Shown here: one piece after another, positions 1-10,497 of the stretch | Numbering within the stretch: the first letter of the stretch is position 1 | How the letters are laid out: every line of letters begins with the position of its first letter | Source of the DNA: Micrasema longulum | Lineage: Eukaryota; Arthropoda; Insecta; Trichoptera; Brachycentridae | Direction of reading: 5' to 3' | Length of the DNA: 64,000 nt | Assembly (NCBI GenBank): GCA_022494885.1 | Contig: JAGVSM010001363.1 | Span: 1-64,000 of the forward strand | Translations under genes and position numbers: made by a program | Notes under the pieces: model-generated | What the model was told of the DNA's origin: nothing | What the model saw: only the letters and a program-made list of their open reading frames with translations | Database searches by the model: none

Positions 1-245
1 TATGGAACTAATAAATCAAATCTTTTTGTCTTGTAAGGATAGGAATGTGAGATGGATACGCTCAAAACAAGACTGGAGTGGACTAAAGAAAAATATTTTA
101 TTTCGGTAATTATTTACTTTTTCTTATTATGAATCGGTTTTTTAATTTCTAAGATTTCCAAGTTGTCTATTTTTAGTATTTTATTTTTAACATGAAGAAC
201 TTTTGTCCTTACAACACAAAAAATACTTGATTTATTAGTTCCATA
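1..245. repeat. MITE-like element with ~40-bp terminal inverted repeats
   Basis: The first bases (TATGGAACTAATAAATCAA) recur as their reverse complement at 227-245, and the match continues inward for about 40 bp with a few mismatches, around TTTTTGT and TTGTAAGGA. There is no coding capacity. The left end coincides with the window edge, so the true start and any target duplication cannot be seen. A non-autonomous DNA transposon is the simplest reading; the superfamily is unknown. Confidence 0.6.
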
Positions 246-261
246 CGCAGCATTCTAATAA

Positions 262-385
262 AATAAAAGAAGTTGGAGTTCATAAGTTAAGTATACCTTG
301 ATAAAGAAGCTTGTATAGCTTTGAAACCGGTCGGTAAACAAAATAACAAGTGAGTGGTTAAAAACAAAGTTTTTTTTAAATTATT
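262..385 (+). mobile_element. Penelope-like element 3' tail with hammerhead-like motif
   Basis: This stretch closely matches the end of the Penelope-like element at 49165-49265, including the segment around TTGAtAAAGAAGCTTGT, GAAACCGGTCGG and the tail AGTGGTTAAAAACAAAG. At 294-336 it folds as a hammerhead-type motif: stem I TACC/GGTA, core TTGATAA, stem II AAGC/GCTT, then GAA, a palindromic ACCGGT (stem III) and C before stem I. No protein domain is attached, so the fragment is 5' truncated. The Penelope assignment comes from the shared tail; self-cleavage is inference. Confidence 0.55.
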
Positions 386-522
386 TTATTTTAATGAATA
401 ACCACAAAGATAGTGCTCCAAATATAAAATTTATATTGGAATAAAGCGCTTATACATAATCGTTTTTTGAATACTTATTTCAATATATTCCAGTTAAAGT
501 AATGAAACTCGGCAACCAAATA

Positions 523-885
523 AAAAATCTATCAATGTTTTATTATGTCCAAATGCTTGCAGACTGGCTGGATTTCTTACCTAGGGTGTTGCTCATATTT
601 AAATTTATTTCAAAAGAGGGGGAAAACATTTTTGAGAAGGGAATATGGAAGTCTAGGCATTTACAGGGCTTATGGCCTGTCATTGGCTGGTTAAAGTGGC
701 CACTTTACACACTGTGTAACATTCACCATTCTGCCCATGTTTGAACATCCACATTTCCGCAACTCTTCCATCTGTTGACTTTTGTGAAGTAAAAGAGCTG
801 AAACCTTTATCAAATCACCTACTAGGCAACGCCTGAAAACAATTTTCCAATTTTTATACTTCTTCTTTTACCAGGTAGTAATTCA
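523..885. repeat. Family P foldback element, partial copy
   Basis: Carries the P terminus (TTATGTCCAAATGCTTGCAG), the internal GAATATGGAAGTCTAGGCAT and TACAGGGCTTATG.CCTGTCA segments, and the GTGGCCACTTTACACACTGTG block seen in about a dozen other places in this window. Only one arm of the palindrome is present; the next copy starts at 878. Short reading frames here are artefacts of the repeat. Confidence 0.7.
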
Positions 886-1160
886 ACAATGTTTGATTAT
901 GTCCAAATTCTTGCAGACTGTCTGGGTTTGTTCCCTAGGGAGTTGTTCATATTTAAATTTATTTCAACAGAGAGGGATAACATTTTTGAGAAGGGAATAT
1001 GGAAGTCTAGGCATTTACAGGGCTTATGACCTGTCATTGGCTGTGGCAAGTGGCCACTTAAACCAGCCAATGACAGGTCATAATCCCGGTAAATGCCTAG
1101 ACTTCCATATTTCCTTCTCGAAATTTTTTTCCTCTCTGTTGAAATAAATTTAAATAAAAA
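878..1160. repeat. Family P foldback element, compact palindromic copy
   Basis: Begins with the P terminus (CAACAATGTTTGATTATGTC) and reads through GTCTAGGCATTTACAGGGCT to a central GTGGCCAC, after which the sequence returns as its reverse complement to CTCTGTTGAAATAAATTTAA. The inverted arms are about 115 bp. It is non-coding and lacks the long central spacer of the larger P copies. Confidence 0.75.
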
Positions 1161-1312
1161 TCCTTTTTGAAGAAAAACAAAAAATAGATAGTTTTAGAAA
1201 TCTTGTTTAAAAAACACAAAACTACATTTATACAAACCACTTTTTCACACTTTAAAACACATACGCAGAAAGCTGTTATTTGTCATTTAGGGTATTGGTT
1301 TCAAATAGTATT

Positions 1313-1565
1313 ATATGGTACAAAAGCACTGTTCTTTCGACTTTTAAACAAGTAGATATAAATTTAAAAATACGTATAATACACTGTAGTTGTTCGATTT
1401 TTAAACTTGTTATTTATGATACAAATAGAACACTGCTTTTTTTAAACTAGAATTTTATGGTACAAATTATTCACTGTCCGGTTTTCAAACTCTCATTTTA
1501 TGGTACCTAGTTTAAAGCACTGTTCTACAGTTTTGAAACGAGTATTCAATGATACGCATTCATTG
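1313..1565. repeat. Degenerate tandem array, ~45-60 bp unit, about five copies
   Basis: The phrase TATGGTACAAA...CACTGT..TTTTAAAC recurs at roughly 1314, 1372, 1418, 1457 and 1499 with strong divergence. Each unit joins a TATGRTAC-like block, a CACTGTTC-like block and a TTTTRAACT-like block. No coding capacity and no similarity to the other families in the window were seen. Confidence 0.55.
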
Positions 1566-1635
1566 TCAAAGTCACTATTGCGCAATTGTTCGCAAGGTTT
1601 TGCCCTCGCGATGATTGGATCGCAACTAAATAAAT

Positions 1636-1710
1636 GTGGGATGTACCCGAGCTGGGGGACGGTCTACCCCCACCCCTGGACCGAGCTACCCCCGAAGGGG
1701 TGGGGCTAAA
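1636..1710. other. GC-rich island with C/G runs
   Basis: A short segment (GGGGGACGGTCTACCCCCAC and following) is far more GC-rich than its surroundings and contains four runs of four or more C or G on each side. Flanking sequence is AT-rich and unassigned. Function unknown; a decayed insertion is possible. Confidence 0.3.
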
Positions 1711-1954
1711 TATTTTTAACCAATAGAAACATTACTAACGTTTTTTTATTTCTTTTTCGCGTTTTTAAAGCACCCCCGATGACTGAAAAGAATCCATTTA
1801 TTACGTCTTAAAAATATATCGAAATAAAATGTTTCGTGAAATACACCGAAATTTATCATCATACCCCTTTCCACAACAAAGGTGCTTAGGGCACTGCATT
1901 AGTAAACGACATGCAGCGTATTTCGATCATCTGTTACATTTATATTTATATTTA

Positions 1955-2315
1955 TTTATATGTTTCCTCACTGGGGTGTCCCGTGCCGAGGAAAACATTT
2001 TACAAAATGTAAAACATGCCTTAAATTAGCTATTTAAGAAAGTTAACACAATAATAACAACAAAAAAACGCAATTAATCCGTTTAACCTAATTATTATTA
2101 ACACAATAACCAATAAAAACTAAAATAATCATAAAAAACATAACTAATTTATATAGACCAATAGAACAAATTTCATAAACAGTACATACATTTTACATAT
2201 TTGGCTTGATCCACTCATCGATCCGTGTGCAACCCGCCTCCACTATCCATTTCTTAATAGCAATTTTATATTGTGAGAACTTACTAATTGTCCTTATGGA
2301 TAATGGAAGTAGATT
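1955..2315 (-). mobile_element. LINE family B, 3' part (continued at 4206-4345)
   Basis: Matches 44050-45020 in the same orientation. On the minus strand the coding tail ends ...ARIDEWIKPNM-stop near 2215, a typical C-terminal end of a Jockey/CR1-type RT polyprotein. The 3' UTR carries a hairpin-forming CCTCrGTGGGGTGyCCCGTG segment near 1968-1994. The element is split by the LINE at 2316-4205: host sequence ...GGAAGTAGATT resumes at 4206 with CACTTTAACCGAG, as in the uninterrupted stretch near 45005-45030. Confidence 0.6.
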
Positions 2316-4205
2316 TTTTCATTTCATTTATTTATTCAGATATTTAGAACATTACAGAAAAAGACCCAATTCATTCTAAATACAATAATAAATCACAAAT
2401 TACAGTAGATAATTATGTTATTAAAATAATATAACAAAATGTAAAAAGAAAAATTAAATGTTAGAAAGTGCTTTCCTAAGGGAAGGCCCACTGTCATGAA
2501 ATATGTCGACATCCGAGGCGATGCGATTAAGTAGCAAGATTGCTCTACCAACCGGCAAAACCATTGGCAGGTTGATTCTGCATCGCAGTAGGTAAAACAA
2601 TCGATGCTGTCTTTGTCGAAGATAGTTATCAGGTACGAACAGACCTACATCCATCAGAATTTCTGAGTTATGTATGCGACCACCGATCACCTGGAAAAAG
2701 TGAACACCCAAATGAACGTCCCTCCTCCTCCATAATGACTGATAGCCTAGCATTTCCAGTAAAAAGTCGGTTGGGAAGAGCCAAGGATAATATCCACACT
2801 CTTTTAGGTACAGATAGCGCAGAAATATTTTCTGCACTCTCTCCACCATCAAAGAGTATCGAGTCTCATGTGGCGACCAAATAATGGAACTAAACTCCAA
2901 ACGACTTCTTACCAAGGAATTATACAATGTCCTCAAAATCTGAGTGTTAGAAAAGATCTTGGCATTTCTAAGAACAAAACCAAGCATTTTAAGGGAGTCA
3001 TTACATAGATTAACCATATGAAGATTAAAAGATAACTGAGCATCAAACAACACCCCGAGATCTCTGGACGTTGAAACCCTTTCAAGTCTTACTCCGTCCA
3101 TGAGATAACGATAGTATATTGTTTTGGATGCTCTTGTGTATGTCATTACAAAACATTTGGAAACATTGAAGAACAATTTGTTTTGTTTGCTCCATTGAAT
3201 TATATTTTGAATGTCACACTGAAGTTTAATACAATCAGAAGAAGTCAGTATTTAACAAAAAATTTTTAGGTCGTCAGCAAATAAGAGAAAATTACAAAAT
3301 TTTATGACTTTACCAATATCATTTATAAAGATTAAAAATAACAATGGTCCCAAATTAGATCCTTGAGGAACCCCTGAAGAGGTATTAAATGTTTCAGATT
3401 GATACAGTCCATATGACACATATTGCTTACGATCTGTAAGATAATTTGTGAATAGCTTCAGAAGAATGTCGCTAAAGCCAATCCTCTGAAGTTTCAGAAG
3501 CAAAAGTTGGTGATCTACCTTATCAAACGCTTTGAAAAAATCGTTGTACGAACAGTCTACTTGAGCACCTTTGTCGAGTGACTTAGTGACAAAATTCGTA
3601 AACACCATCAAATTTGTATTGGTTGAACGCCCAGGCCGAAATCCATGTTGTTCGTTTGATATGAATGGTTCTAATTGGGGATGGACAAAATGATATATCA
3701 ACCATTCAAATGCCTTTGCAGGAGCAGATAAAATTGCCACCGGCCTATAGTTTTCGATACATGTTTTATTCCCTTTTTTAAACATTGGAGAAATTTTGGA
3801 GATCTTCCATAACTCCGGAAAGACACCTGTTTTTAAGGACAGATTGAAAATAACAGTTAGTGGTTTTTTGAAAATGTGTACACAACTCTTCAGCACAGCG
3901 GTTGGAACAAAATCGGGACCAAGTGAACAAGTGTTCTTTAAAGAACTAATAGATTTGAAGACATCAGTTTCGCTGAAATAATCTATTGAAATATTTTGCG
4001 AGCCTTGAGACGAACTTTGTTTATTTAGATACACCTCTTTATTCGGAGTAGAACAGTAAACAGATTTAAAATTACTAGCAAAAGCATTCACAATATCCAC
4101 ATTTCGAACGTCTTAACATTTCCAGGTCATGGAGTCCATGATCCCTCCATCCCGGCGCTTAGAGCCAATATATCTCCAAAAGTCACTGGGATTTCGCAAG
4201 ATATT
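2316..4205 (-). mobile_element. Jockey-type LINE, 5'-truncated, RT and C-terminal region with one internal stop
   Basis: Two minus-strand open stretches (4097-3252 and 3251-2454) lie in one frame, separated only by a TAA at 3252-3254, so this is one coding region with one in-frame stop. Visible RT features are FRPGRSTN, the KAFDKVDH block, SSGVPQGSNLGPLLFLIFIN and the FADD catalytic box (residues LLFADDLKIF), followed by SLKMLGFVLR, YNSLVRSRLE and a C-terminal cysteine-poor tail. A further stop lies upstream (near 4115) and the readable sequence ends near 4205, so the endonuclease domain is missing. A T run at 2316 represents the poly(A) tail on the minus strand. It is nested in LINE family B. 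Decayed and not functional as read. Confidence 0.85.
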
Positions 4206-4345
4206 TGAACACTTTAACCGAGACGTTGGCCAATCCTCTTTGACCGAAGGTTGTATTTATTTTATTATTTTTTTTGCAGCATCAGGGAGCAGTATCTAGT
4301 AACTCTTGTACTTGTAACGGAAGGTAGAGAATAATGATTATTAAA
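4206..4345 (-). mobile_element. LINE family B, upstream part of the interrupted copy
   Basis: Near-identical to 45016-45150 (CACTTTAACCGAG, CAATCCTCTTTGACCGAAGG, CTTGTAACGGAAGGTAGAG). On the minus strand it encodes the NTTFGQRGLAYYS-like segment that precedes the C-terminal tail of a LINE ORF. It continues the piece at 1955-2315 across the nested insertion. Confidence 0.6.
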
Positions 4346-4481
4346 CATTATTCTATACTCTCTTCATCCAACTCTCGTATAATAGCAGTACTCCTGTACA
4401 GTAGCTCAATCACAAATGACTATCGACGTGATTAAAAACACGCTAAGCATTTGAGCGATCACAATGAACAATAATGAACAT

Positions 4482-4763
4482 ATTTAAATTTATTCCAACA
4501 GAGAGGGAAAACATTTTTGAGAAGGGAATATGGAAGTCTAGGCATTTACAGGGCTTATGACCTGTCATTGGCTGGTTTAAGTGGCCACTTGCCACAGGCA
4601 ATGACAGGTCATAAGCCCTGTAAATGCCTAGACTTCCATATTCCCTTCTCAAAAATGTTTTCCCTCTCTGTTGAAATAAATTTAAATATGAACAATTCCT
4701 TAGGGAAGAAACCCAGCCAGTCTGCAAGCATTTGGACACAATCAAACATTGTTGAATTGCTTG
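4482..4763. repeat. Family P foldback element inserted in family Q, 9-bp duplication
   Basis: Compact palindromic P copy centred on GTGGCCAC, with the long right terminus GCATTTGGACACAATCAAAC and a shorter left terminus. It is flanked by AATGAACAT at 4473-4481 and 4764-4772. The second Q copy has a single AATGAACAT at the same place (about 45883-45891), which serves as the empty site. Confidence 0.8.
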
Positions 4764-5088
4764 AATGAACATGCTTAAATTATCGCAGTCATAAGTCAAC
4801 GCGTGTGTAATCTCTAAGTCAACGCTAGTGTCGGTTTGTTTTTTGTTTCCCTCGCAAATAAATACAGTTCACTGGCGAAAAATCAGCGTTTACTTTTAAA
4901 TATAGTACAATTTACTGCATTTGCAAAATAGTAAGGAGAATCAATACAAAAAAAGTGAAAATTAAATTACAATTACTATGGCGACTGCTTTTCTTAACAT
5001 TTGGGTTGCCAACCACCGGTTAGATGCAATGAATAGCATGATAAATAATAAATATATAAAAAGGATAGCAGTTTTGGAATATTTTCAC

Positions 5089-5342
5089 CTTTACTACTAC
5101 TACTACCATCACGCCATTTCCCCGTAGGGGTAGGCAGAGAGAATGGACCGCCACACACGTCTATCCTGGCATACATTCTTAGCGTCCTTCACATTCATAC
5201 ATCTTGTCATACATGCCCTTCGGTTTTGTATGCTTTTGATTTGACCAGACTTATGATTTTGGTTTATCTGATCATGCCACGTCTTCCTTGGTCGTCCTCG
5301 TCTCACGTTGCCGTTCATTTTCGCCATATATACTTGTTTTGC
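5089..5342 (-). mobile_element. LINE family R, 3' terminal fragment
   Basis: On the minus strand this encodes the end of an RTE-type C-terminal region: VYMAKMNGNVRRGRPRKTWH, RACMTRCMNV, then VWRSILSAYPYGEMA and a TGA stop. The stop is followed at once by a (TAG)n repeat (CTACTACTACTACTA at 5093-5107 on the plus strand). It interrupts family Q between TTTTCA and CCATATTTACACCGG, matching uninterrupted sequence at about 46188-46205. Severely 5' truncated. Confidence 0.75.
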
Positions 5343-5524
5343 CATATTTACACCGGTGAAATTCAAATATGTGATTGCGCAGCAGGATTATACGTCGCGA
5401 AACGTAAATATTTGACATTTAGTATTAGGTGTTCATGGATGTTCCATTGCGATCGCTAATACGATAAACAACCATGGTGAAAAAAAATTATCACGTCGAT
5501 AGATTTTTGTGATTGCTCAATCGG

Positions 5525-5895
5525 TGTGAATCTTGGCACCTTACCAGATATCAAAACACCAAACTTCCTAGTTTCGAGATTAGGTAAGTGCTTAAGGAGA
5601 ATATTAGGCATAAGGTGGTTCAATTTCGTAATTATTCGAGAACGGACGCAGCAGCTTCCTATAACGAGCGTTTTGAGAGTGGCTTGGACACACGCCACGG
5701 ATGCCTCAGGAGAACCTAAACGCGTTGTCAAGGCCGTCGATGACGATCTTTCGACTTTGTTCGGCGGAACTAAGGGACGTGGGATTGACGCGGTAGGAGG
5801 CCAGAGTGCTGGCTGGCGATAGGGTCTCCTGAAGGCAACTGGTGATGTCCACATGCTCCACCTAGGAGCGGATATGGAACAGAATAAATAAATAA
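5525..5895 (+). mobile_element. LINE-like 3' fragment (LRRILGIRW type)
   Basis: Reads CLRRILGIRWFNFV, the start of the connector found in many LINE polyproteins after the RT domain, then a frame-broken VAWTHATDASGEPKR stretch. It ends with GGTGATGTCCACATGCTCCA and an AATAAATAAATAAA tail. Related fragments occur near 15290-15400 (minus), 55525-55660 and 63280-63340. No catalytic motif remains. Confidence 0.45.
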
Positions 5896-6159
5896 AAAAT
5901 TATGATATGGGAAATAACATTCACGAAGAAAAAATAATGAAAATTCAAAGTACAATATCGCAAAATAGCTTAATGAAGGGGTTAAAACTGTAAAAAATAT
6001 TGGTGAGACGCCTCTGAAAGTTTGAAAGGTGAACGAAAAATTACTGATAAAGATGTTTTGTTTACTGTTATAATGTAGTAATATTGTAAAATGATTTATT
6101 TATTTATTTTAAGCTGCTTGTTGTATGCAGTTCTGTTAGCTCAGACATTTTATACTTCA

Positions 6160-6400
6160 CTTAAATTTAAAGTTAGAATCAAAGAACATATAAGATGTCT
6201 GAGTAATAATGATTTTTCAGAATTCGTAAATCATCTTATATCCGAAAACCATTAATTTAATCAAGAAACGTTTGTAGAAATTTTGCATGTCAATAAAAAT
6301 GGTTTTCGTTTAGATAATTTAGAACGATTAGAAATTAGTAAAGCCATTAATCAAAAACTCCAAATAATAAATAATCAATTAATTTTAACACATTACAACA
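6160..6400 (+). pseudogene. Penelope-like element, GIY-YIG C-terminal half
   Basis: Translation from about 6172 gives KVRIKEHIRCLSNNDFSEF, NHLISEN, a stop, then FVEILHVNKNGFRLDNLERL and EISKAINQK. It parallels the intact GIY-YIG region at 48770-49095 residue by residue. The catalytic GIY and YIG tyrosines lie upstream and are missing, and a TAA follows the EN residues. It abuts an ACAACAGAGATGAAGAACAT string also found in P elements. Dead fragment. Confidence 0.7.
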
Positions 6401-6420
6401 GAGATGAAGAACATTTAACT

Positions 6421-7073
6421 AACTAACTAACTAACCATCACGCCATTTCCCCGGAGGGGTAGAATGAGACGATAGAACGCCACATCACTCTGTCCTGGCA
6501 CACTTCCTTTGCTTCCTTCACATTCATACATCTTCTCATGCACGCACGTCGATTATTCCGACTTTTCACTTGACCACTTTCAAGAATTTGTTGTACTTGA
6601 TCATGCCATGTCTTTCTCGGCCTTCCTCGACTTCTACAACCAGACACATTCGCATCATAAATCTTTTTAGCCGTTCTTTCATCATTCATTCGCTCCACAT
6701 GACCGAACCATCGCAAAATACCTTTCTTAATTTTGTCGATAATGCTTAACTCAGAATGCATTCTGCTCTAATTTCGACATTAGCGCACCTATCATACATT
6801 GTTTTTCCGCACATTCGCCTGAGGGATCGCATTTCAACAGCATTCAGTCTACTTTCGTCCCTTTTTTCCAACTCCATGTTTCGCTCCCATACATTAGGGT
6901 TGGTACCAGAACTCCATTATGAACTGCTAATTTAGCCTCTTGCGATAGACACTTATTTGCTACGACAGACTTTAAGGCACCATTAACTCTGTTACCGGCA
7001 CTAACCCTCCTTTCAACATCCTTGTCCATATTTCCATCTCTAGTAAACATACTACCCAGATTCTAGGCATAAT
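6421..7073 (-). mobile_element. LINE family R fragment, C-terminal region
   Basis: Minus-strand frames encode MFTRDGNMDKDVERRVSAGN, AKLAVHNGVLVPTLMYGSET, then after frame breaks ILRWFGHVERMNDERTAKK, RGRPRKTWHDQ and VMWRSIVSFYPSGEMA-stop. The stop lies beside an (AACT)n tail (AACTAACTAACTAACC at 6419-6434, plus strand). At its upstream edge is a 42-bp scrap of family A (7074-7115). Confidence 0.75.
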
Positions 7074-7115
7074 TGAATTTAAATCGGCAGTTGCGTGCTA
7101 AGCGACGTCTACAGA
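7074..7115. repeat. Family A scrap between two LINE fragments
   Basis: Contains GCAGTTGCGTGCTAAGCGAC and GTCTACA, matching the AGTTGCGTACTGAGCGACGT block of every family A copy. It sits exactly between the two LINE R fragments, so a recombination or filler event probably joined them. Confidence 0.45.
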
Positions 7116-7645
7116 GTTACACAGTTCACAAATCTCGACATTTGTGCACCTATCATACATCGTTTTACCACAAATTCGCCTGAGGGATCGCATTTCGACA
7201 GCATTTTAACCTCCAATTCCATACTTCTCTCCCATACATTAGGGTTGGCACTTGAACTTGATTGTGAACTGATAGTTTTGCCTCCTGTGACAAACATTCA
7301 GTGCCCTGATTTTAGATTTCACCCCGGTCCCGGCACTCACCCTCCTTTCCACCCCTAGTAAACGTACTTCCCAGATACACAAATTCTTCTACCTGATTCA
7401 GAATATCTCCGCTCACACTGATCTCACATTTAGTTATATTTTCATCCCTTTCGAAAACCATCACTTTGGATTTATCAACAATCATAAGCAAATCGCATTT
7501 CTTGCATACATCGTAGACTTTTGTTACCAAGAGTTGCGGGTCTCCTTTGCTGCTGGCAAGAAGCACGGCATCATCAGCATACAGAAGACAGTTAACAGTT
7601 ATACTACTCATTTTTGCTTTATAATTAGTCTTCCTGTGGAAACTA
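7116..7645 (-). mobile_element. LINE family R fragment with YADD reverse transcriptase box
   Basis: Minus-strand reading gives VNCLLYADDAVLLASSKGDP (catalytic YADD), KCDLLMIVDKSKVMVFERDE, QVEEFVYLGSTFTR, then frame-shifted decay toward 7116 (VPTLMYGREV-like and RCMIGAQMSRF in other frames). This is the RT palm and thumb segment of an RTE-type element. It lies head-to-tail with the fragment at 6421-7073, sharing duplicated sequence (CACCTATCATACAT occurs in both). Confidence 0.75.
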
Positions 7646-7899
7646 GGTTTTTTTTTCAATCTTTATGCAATGATATTTTATATTTAAAGAGTTGGGTGCT
7701 TTAGTTTAATTTATAATGGTAGCTCATTACTATGCCGTAAAATTATTTATAGGCGTTCAGAGCGAGATAGAATCGTAATAAAAAACTCGTAAAAATATCG
7801 TAAAAAGCGAAACAAACCTACGACTTTCACTGCAAGAGAAAAAGAGTTAAGAATACTTTTGGCATATGACAACATTTGTCCCCTTCTACAGAAGCAAAC

Positions 7900-7985
7900 A
7901 ATGAAACCAACATCCCCTCTCCGTAGGAGTAGGCAGAGAGGATGCAACGCCACATCACAAGTCTTTGCATACATATTTGTATTTT
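7900..7985 (-). mobile_element. LINE family R, degenerate 3' end
   Basis: CCGTAGGAGTAGGCAGAGAG and GCAACGCCACATCAC match the 3' terminal codons of family R. The tail region is scrambled. Only about 80 bp are recognisable. Confidence 0.5.
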
Positions 7986-8166
7986 TTTATTATTTTTTTT
8001 TATTCCAGTAAAATGGCTATAAAGTGCAGAGCCGATTCTACCTAAATATAAATATTCTAAATATAAATATAAACAAAAATATAACAATAAACATAAATAT
8101 AACGATAAACATAAATATAAACATAAAATAAAAAAATAAAATAAAAATCATACATAAAATAAAAAT

Positions 8167-8360
8167 CGGGTTGTGGTCCTGTGGCTAGTGTCTCGGACTC
8201 ACGGACCAAAGGTCCATGGTTCGAATCCCACTCTACCCCAACTTGATTCCTTTTTCTAATAGTGAGTTATTTACAACTCGTTGAAAATGGCCCTCAAAAT
8301 TAAATATTTGGGTAAATCATAAGAACGCAAATATTTCTTTTTAAAAAAAAAAAAAAAAAA
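8167..8360 (+). repeat. tRNA-derived SINE, family 1, with poly(A) tail
   Basis: The head has a pol III A-box-like TGGCTAGTGTCTCGG and a good B box, GGTTCGAATCC, at 8218-8228. A body shared with 37066-37240 and 51374-51560 follows (CCCCAACTTGATTCC, ACTCGTTGAAAATGGCC, TTTGGGTAAATCATAAGAAC), and the element ends in A(19). It would be mobilised by LINE machinery in trans. The parent tRNA cannot be assigned by eye. Confidence 0.8.
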
Positions 8361-8375
8361 ATTATATTGCAGCAC

Positions 8376-9030
8376 TTATGGTGGTCTTAACATATCGCGC
8401 CAGCGCTCGAACAACGGCGATTGGATCCACTCTGCGGTGGCTTGGAGAATTTCGTTATTAGAGTTTTTTAGGCGTTCCCATAGGCTCCAGGCTCTTTGGC
8501 GAAGCAGGGCAGCGAAGGTGCTTATTCGTCCAGCTGTAAACATTTCAGAGGCACTGCAGTACCTAGGCAATCCGAATAATTGTCTGTATGTTTTGTTATA
8601 CGTGATCCTCAATTTATTCCACGCTCCTTTCGTATAGTTGTTCCAAAGTTCCGCTGTATGCATGAACGTCAAATACGAAGTAAATATGGTTTTCTTCACT
8701 TCGTTACTGCACTGAAAGAAGCGTCTCGCTAGCATAGAAGCCCTGGCATTGATGGCTCTTCTCTGTCTCTCTATGTCCTGATCGTCTTTACAATAATCAG
8801 TCAGTATTTGCCCTAGATATTTGACTTTTACAGTTACCGTTAAACTGTTTTTGTCTAGGAATACAGGTGGTGATGGGCGCGCGAACTCAGAAAGTGACGT
8901 CTTGTGTTTAAATATAAGTACGGCAGATTTTTTTGCATTGTATATCATATTGTGGTCAATTGCATTTGTTTCGCAAGTATTGGACGTCCTGGAATTAAAT
9001 GGTATTATTTGCATAAATTAGCTGGAGCCT
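8376..9030 (-). pseudogene. LINE polyprotein C-terminal region, 212 codons without a stop
   Basis: A long uninterrupted minus-strand frame ends at 8376. It begins inside the RT region (YNAKKSAVLIF, VKYLGQILTDYCKDDQDIER) and continues through RARRFFQCSN-like, LWNNYTKG and RQLFGLPRYCSASEMF, a thumb/connector arrangement typical of LINEs. Catalytic RT motifs lie upstream and are absent, so it is 5' truncated. Its 3' end abuts the poly(A) of the SINE at 8167-8360. The clean frame suggests a younger insertion than most neighbours. Clade not determined. Confidence 0.7.
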
Positions 9031-9410
9031 TATGGTCTAAAGATGGGACATTTTGTCACCCACTCGACAATAGTCGATAGGGCATCTCGATTGCTTTGTC
9101 ATAATGCTATTCTTGAAAACCCTCCGACAATTTAATTACAAAGACAAATGAGAAAGTGGCAACACTAACAAATCCGTGTTTATCTATGGCCTATGGCTCT
9201 CCTGCCACACGTAAACTTTTATTGTTTCTTGTCAGACTTCTTCCGTTGAATATTTTGTATAAAGAACATTATGAAAAAAATATAAGAAAATGTTTTACTG
9301 AGACACTGCAACCTTGCTAATTATTATTTGCCTTAGACATAACACACGTCTACATATTATTAGAAATATTTCATATTTATTTAATGGATTTCAAAATCAA
9401 ATTGTATAAT

Positions 9411-10169
9411 CATAGAATTAAGAATACCTAGTCCAGAAGGAGCGTAGAATCATATTTGAATATATCGGACTGTGTCCAATAATTCCCCCACTTAGACACA
9501 CTTTTCACACGCAATATTGCCGGATCGCGAAGAATATAACCATAACACAAATGTAAGGTAAAAAAAACCAATTTACTAATTTTTCTAAAATTTAATTGTG
9601 CACTCGGAAACATACTTATTTACACAACTGTGTATATAAGTAAAGGGTCATTTAATAAGAGTAATTTAATAAATGAACTTTGAATATAAAACAAATTTTA
9701 TTTTACATAAAATGGATATTTTTATTTCATGTTTTAAAGATAATGGCGGCCAAATGTCCACCACGGCGTTGTTTAATCCGAGGTTTAATTTTCATTATTT
9801 ATCTTATTATATGAGCAAAGTAGATAACATTTTTTTATTACTCTGGCAAAACTAACGGAATTTCCATTTTGTTTCTTCGACAATCTGACAGATGTTCAAT
9901 TTTTACGTAATGCATTTGTGACAAACACATTCATTTGATAATTACACATGAAATGTGATTGCATCCTGTTTCTTTAAGATCCTTGCAGTATTTCTACACT
10001 TTCAAAGGACACAACACGCCATGGTTTAATTTTGAATCAGGAGTTGCGTACTGAGCGACGTCTACAAAGAAACTAATGGGGCAAAACGTAAACCTACTAA
10101 TTTATGAGTAGTTGAGTCGACTTCTGTTCGATGTGCGTATGCGGTTTCTGGACTATTCTTAATTCTATG
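9411..10169 (+). mobile_element. Family A TIR element, copy 1 (759 bp)
   Basis: Starts CATAGAATTAAGAATA and ends TATTCTTAATTCTATG; the inverted repeats extend to GTCCAGAA (a 4-base insertion splits the left one). Interior landmarks are AGGAGCGTAGAATCATATTT, GGCCAAATGTCCAC, AGTTGCGTACTGAGCGACGT and TGAGTAGTTGAGTCG. It encodes no protein. Colinear with copies at 15794-16838 and 37266-38069. Non-autonomous DNA transposon; superfamily unclear because no convincing target duplication was found. Confidence 0.75.
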
Positions 10170-10497
10170 GTAAAAATCTATTTATTTGATATGAATTTTA
10201 TGTATTGTTATTTTACTAAAATAAAATTGAAAATATTAATCATGTCAAAAAATATATAAACATATTACATAGTATTATAATTGTATGGGCTTGTCTAGTC
10301 AGTATAGTAAATAAGGAAAAAAAGCCTAGTTATAGGAAACAAATGAATTAAATGAAAAATCAGTGCAAATACGTGTTTCATTAATTAAGCATTTTTCCTT
10401 TTATTATTTAATGCCTTTGTTTTAAAACACATTCCAACAGAGATGAAGAAGATTTTCGAGAAGGGTAATGGAAGCCAAGGCAAGAATCGTGTTGTGG

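Larger units (their letters stand above)
4402..5522. mobile_element. Family Q TIR element, copy 1, with two insertions
   Basis: The left end TAGCTCAATCACAAATGACT and the right end (CACGTCGATAGATTTTTGTG then ATTGCTCAAT) are inverted repeats of one another, as in the compact copy at 45809-46389. Removing a P element (4482-4763) and a LINE fragment (5089-5342) leaves about 590 bp colinear with copy 2. No transposase is encoded, so it is a non-autonomous DNA transposon of unknown superfamily. Confidence 0.7.

Noticed and set aside
4517..4768. Open frames on both strands across P elements (also 502-744, 893-1147 and 4443-4799)
   Set aside because: They are translations of the palindromic repeat and recur wherever family P occurs.
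8203..8240. Candidate functional tRNA gene
   Set aside because: The tRNA-like head lacks a foldable acceptor and anticodon arm and is fused to a SINE body with poly(A).
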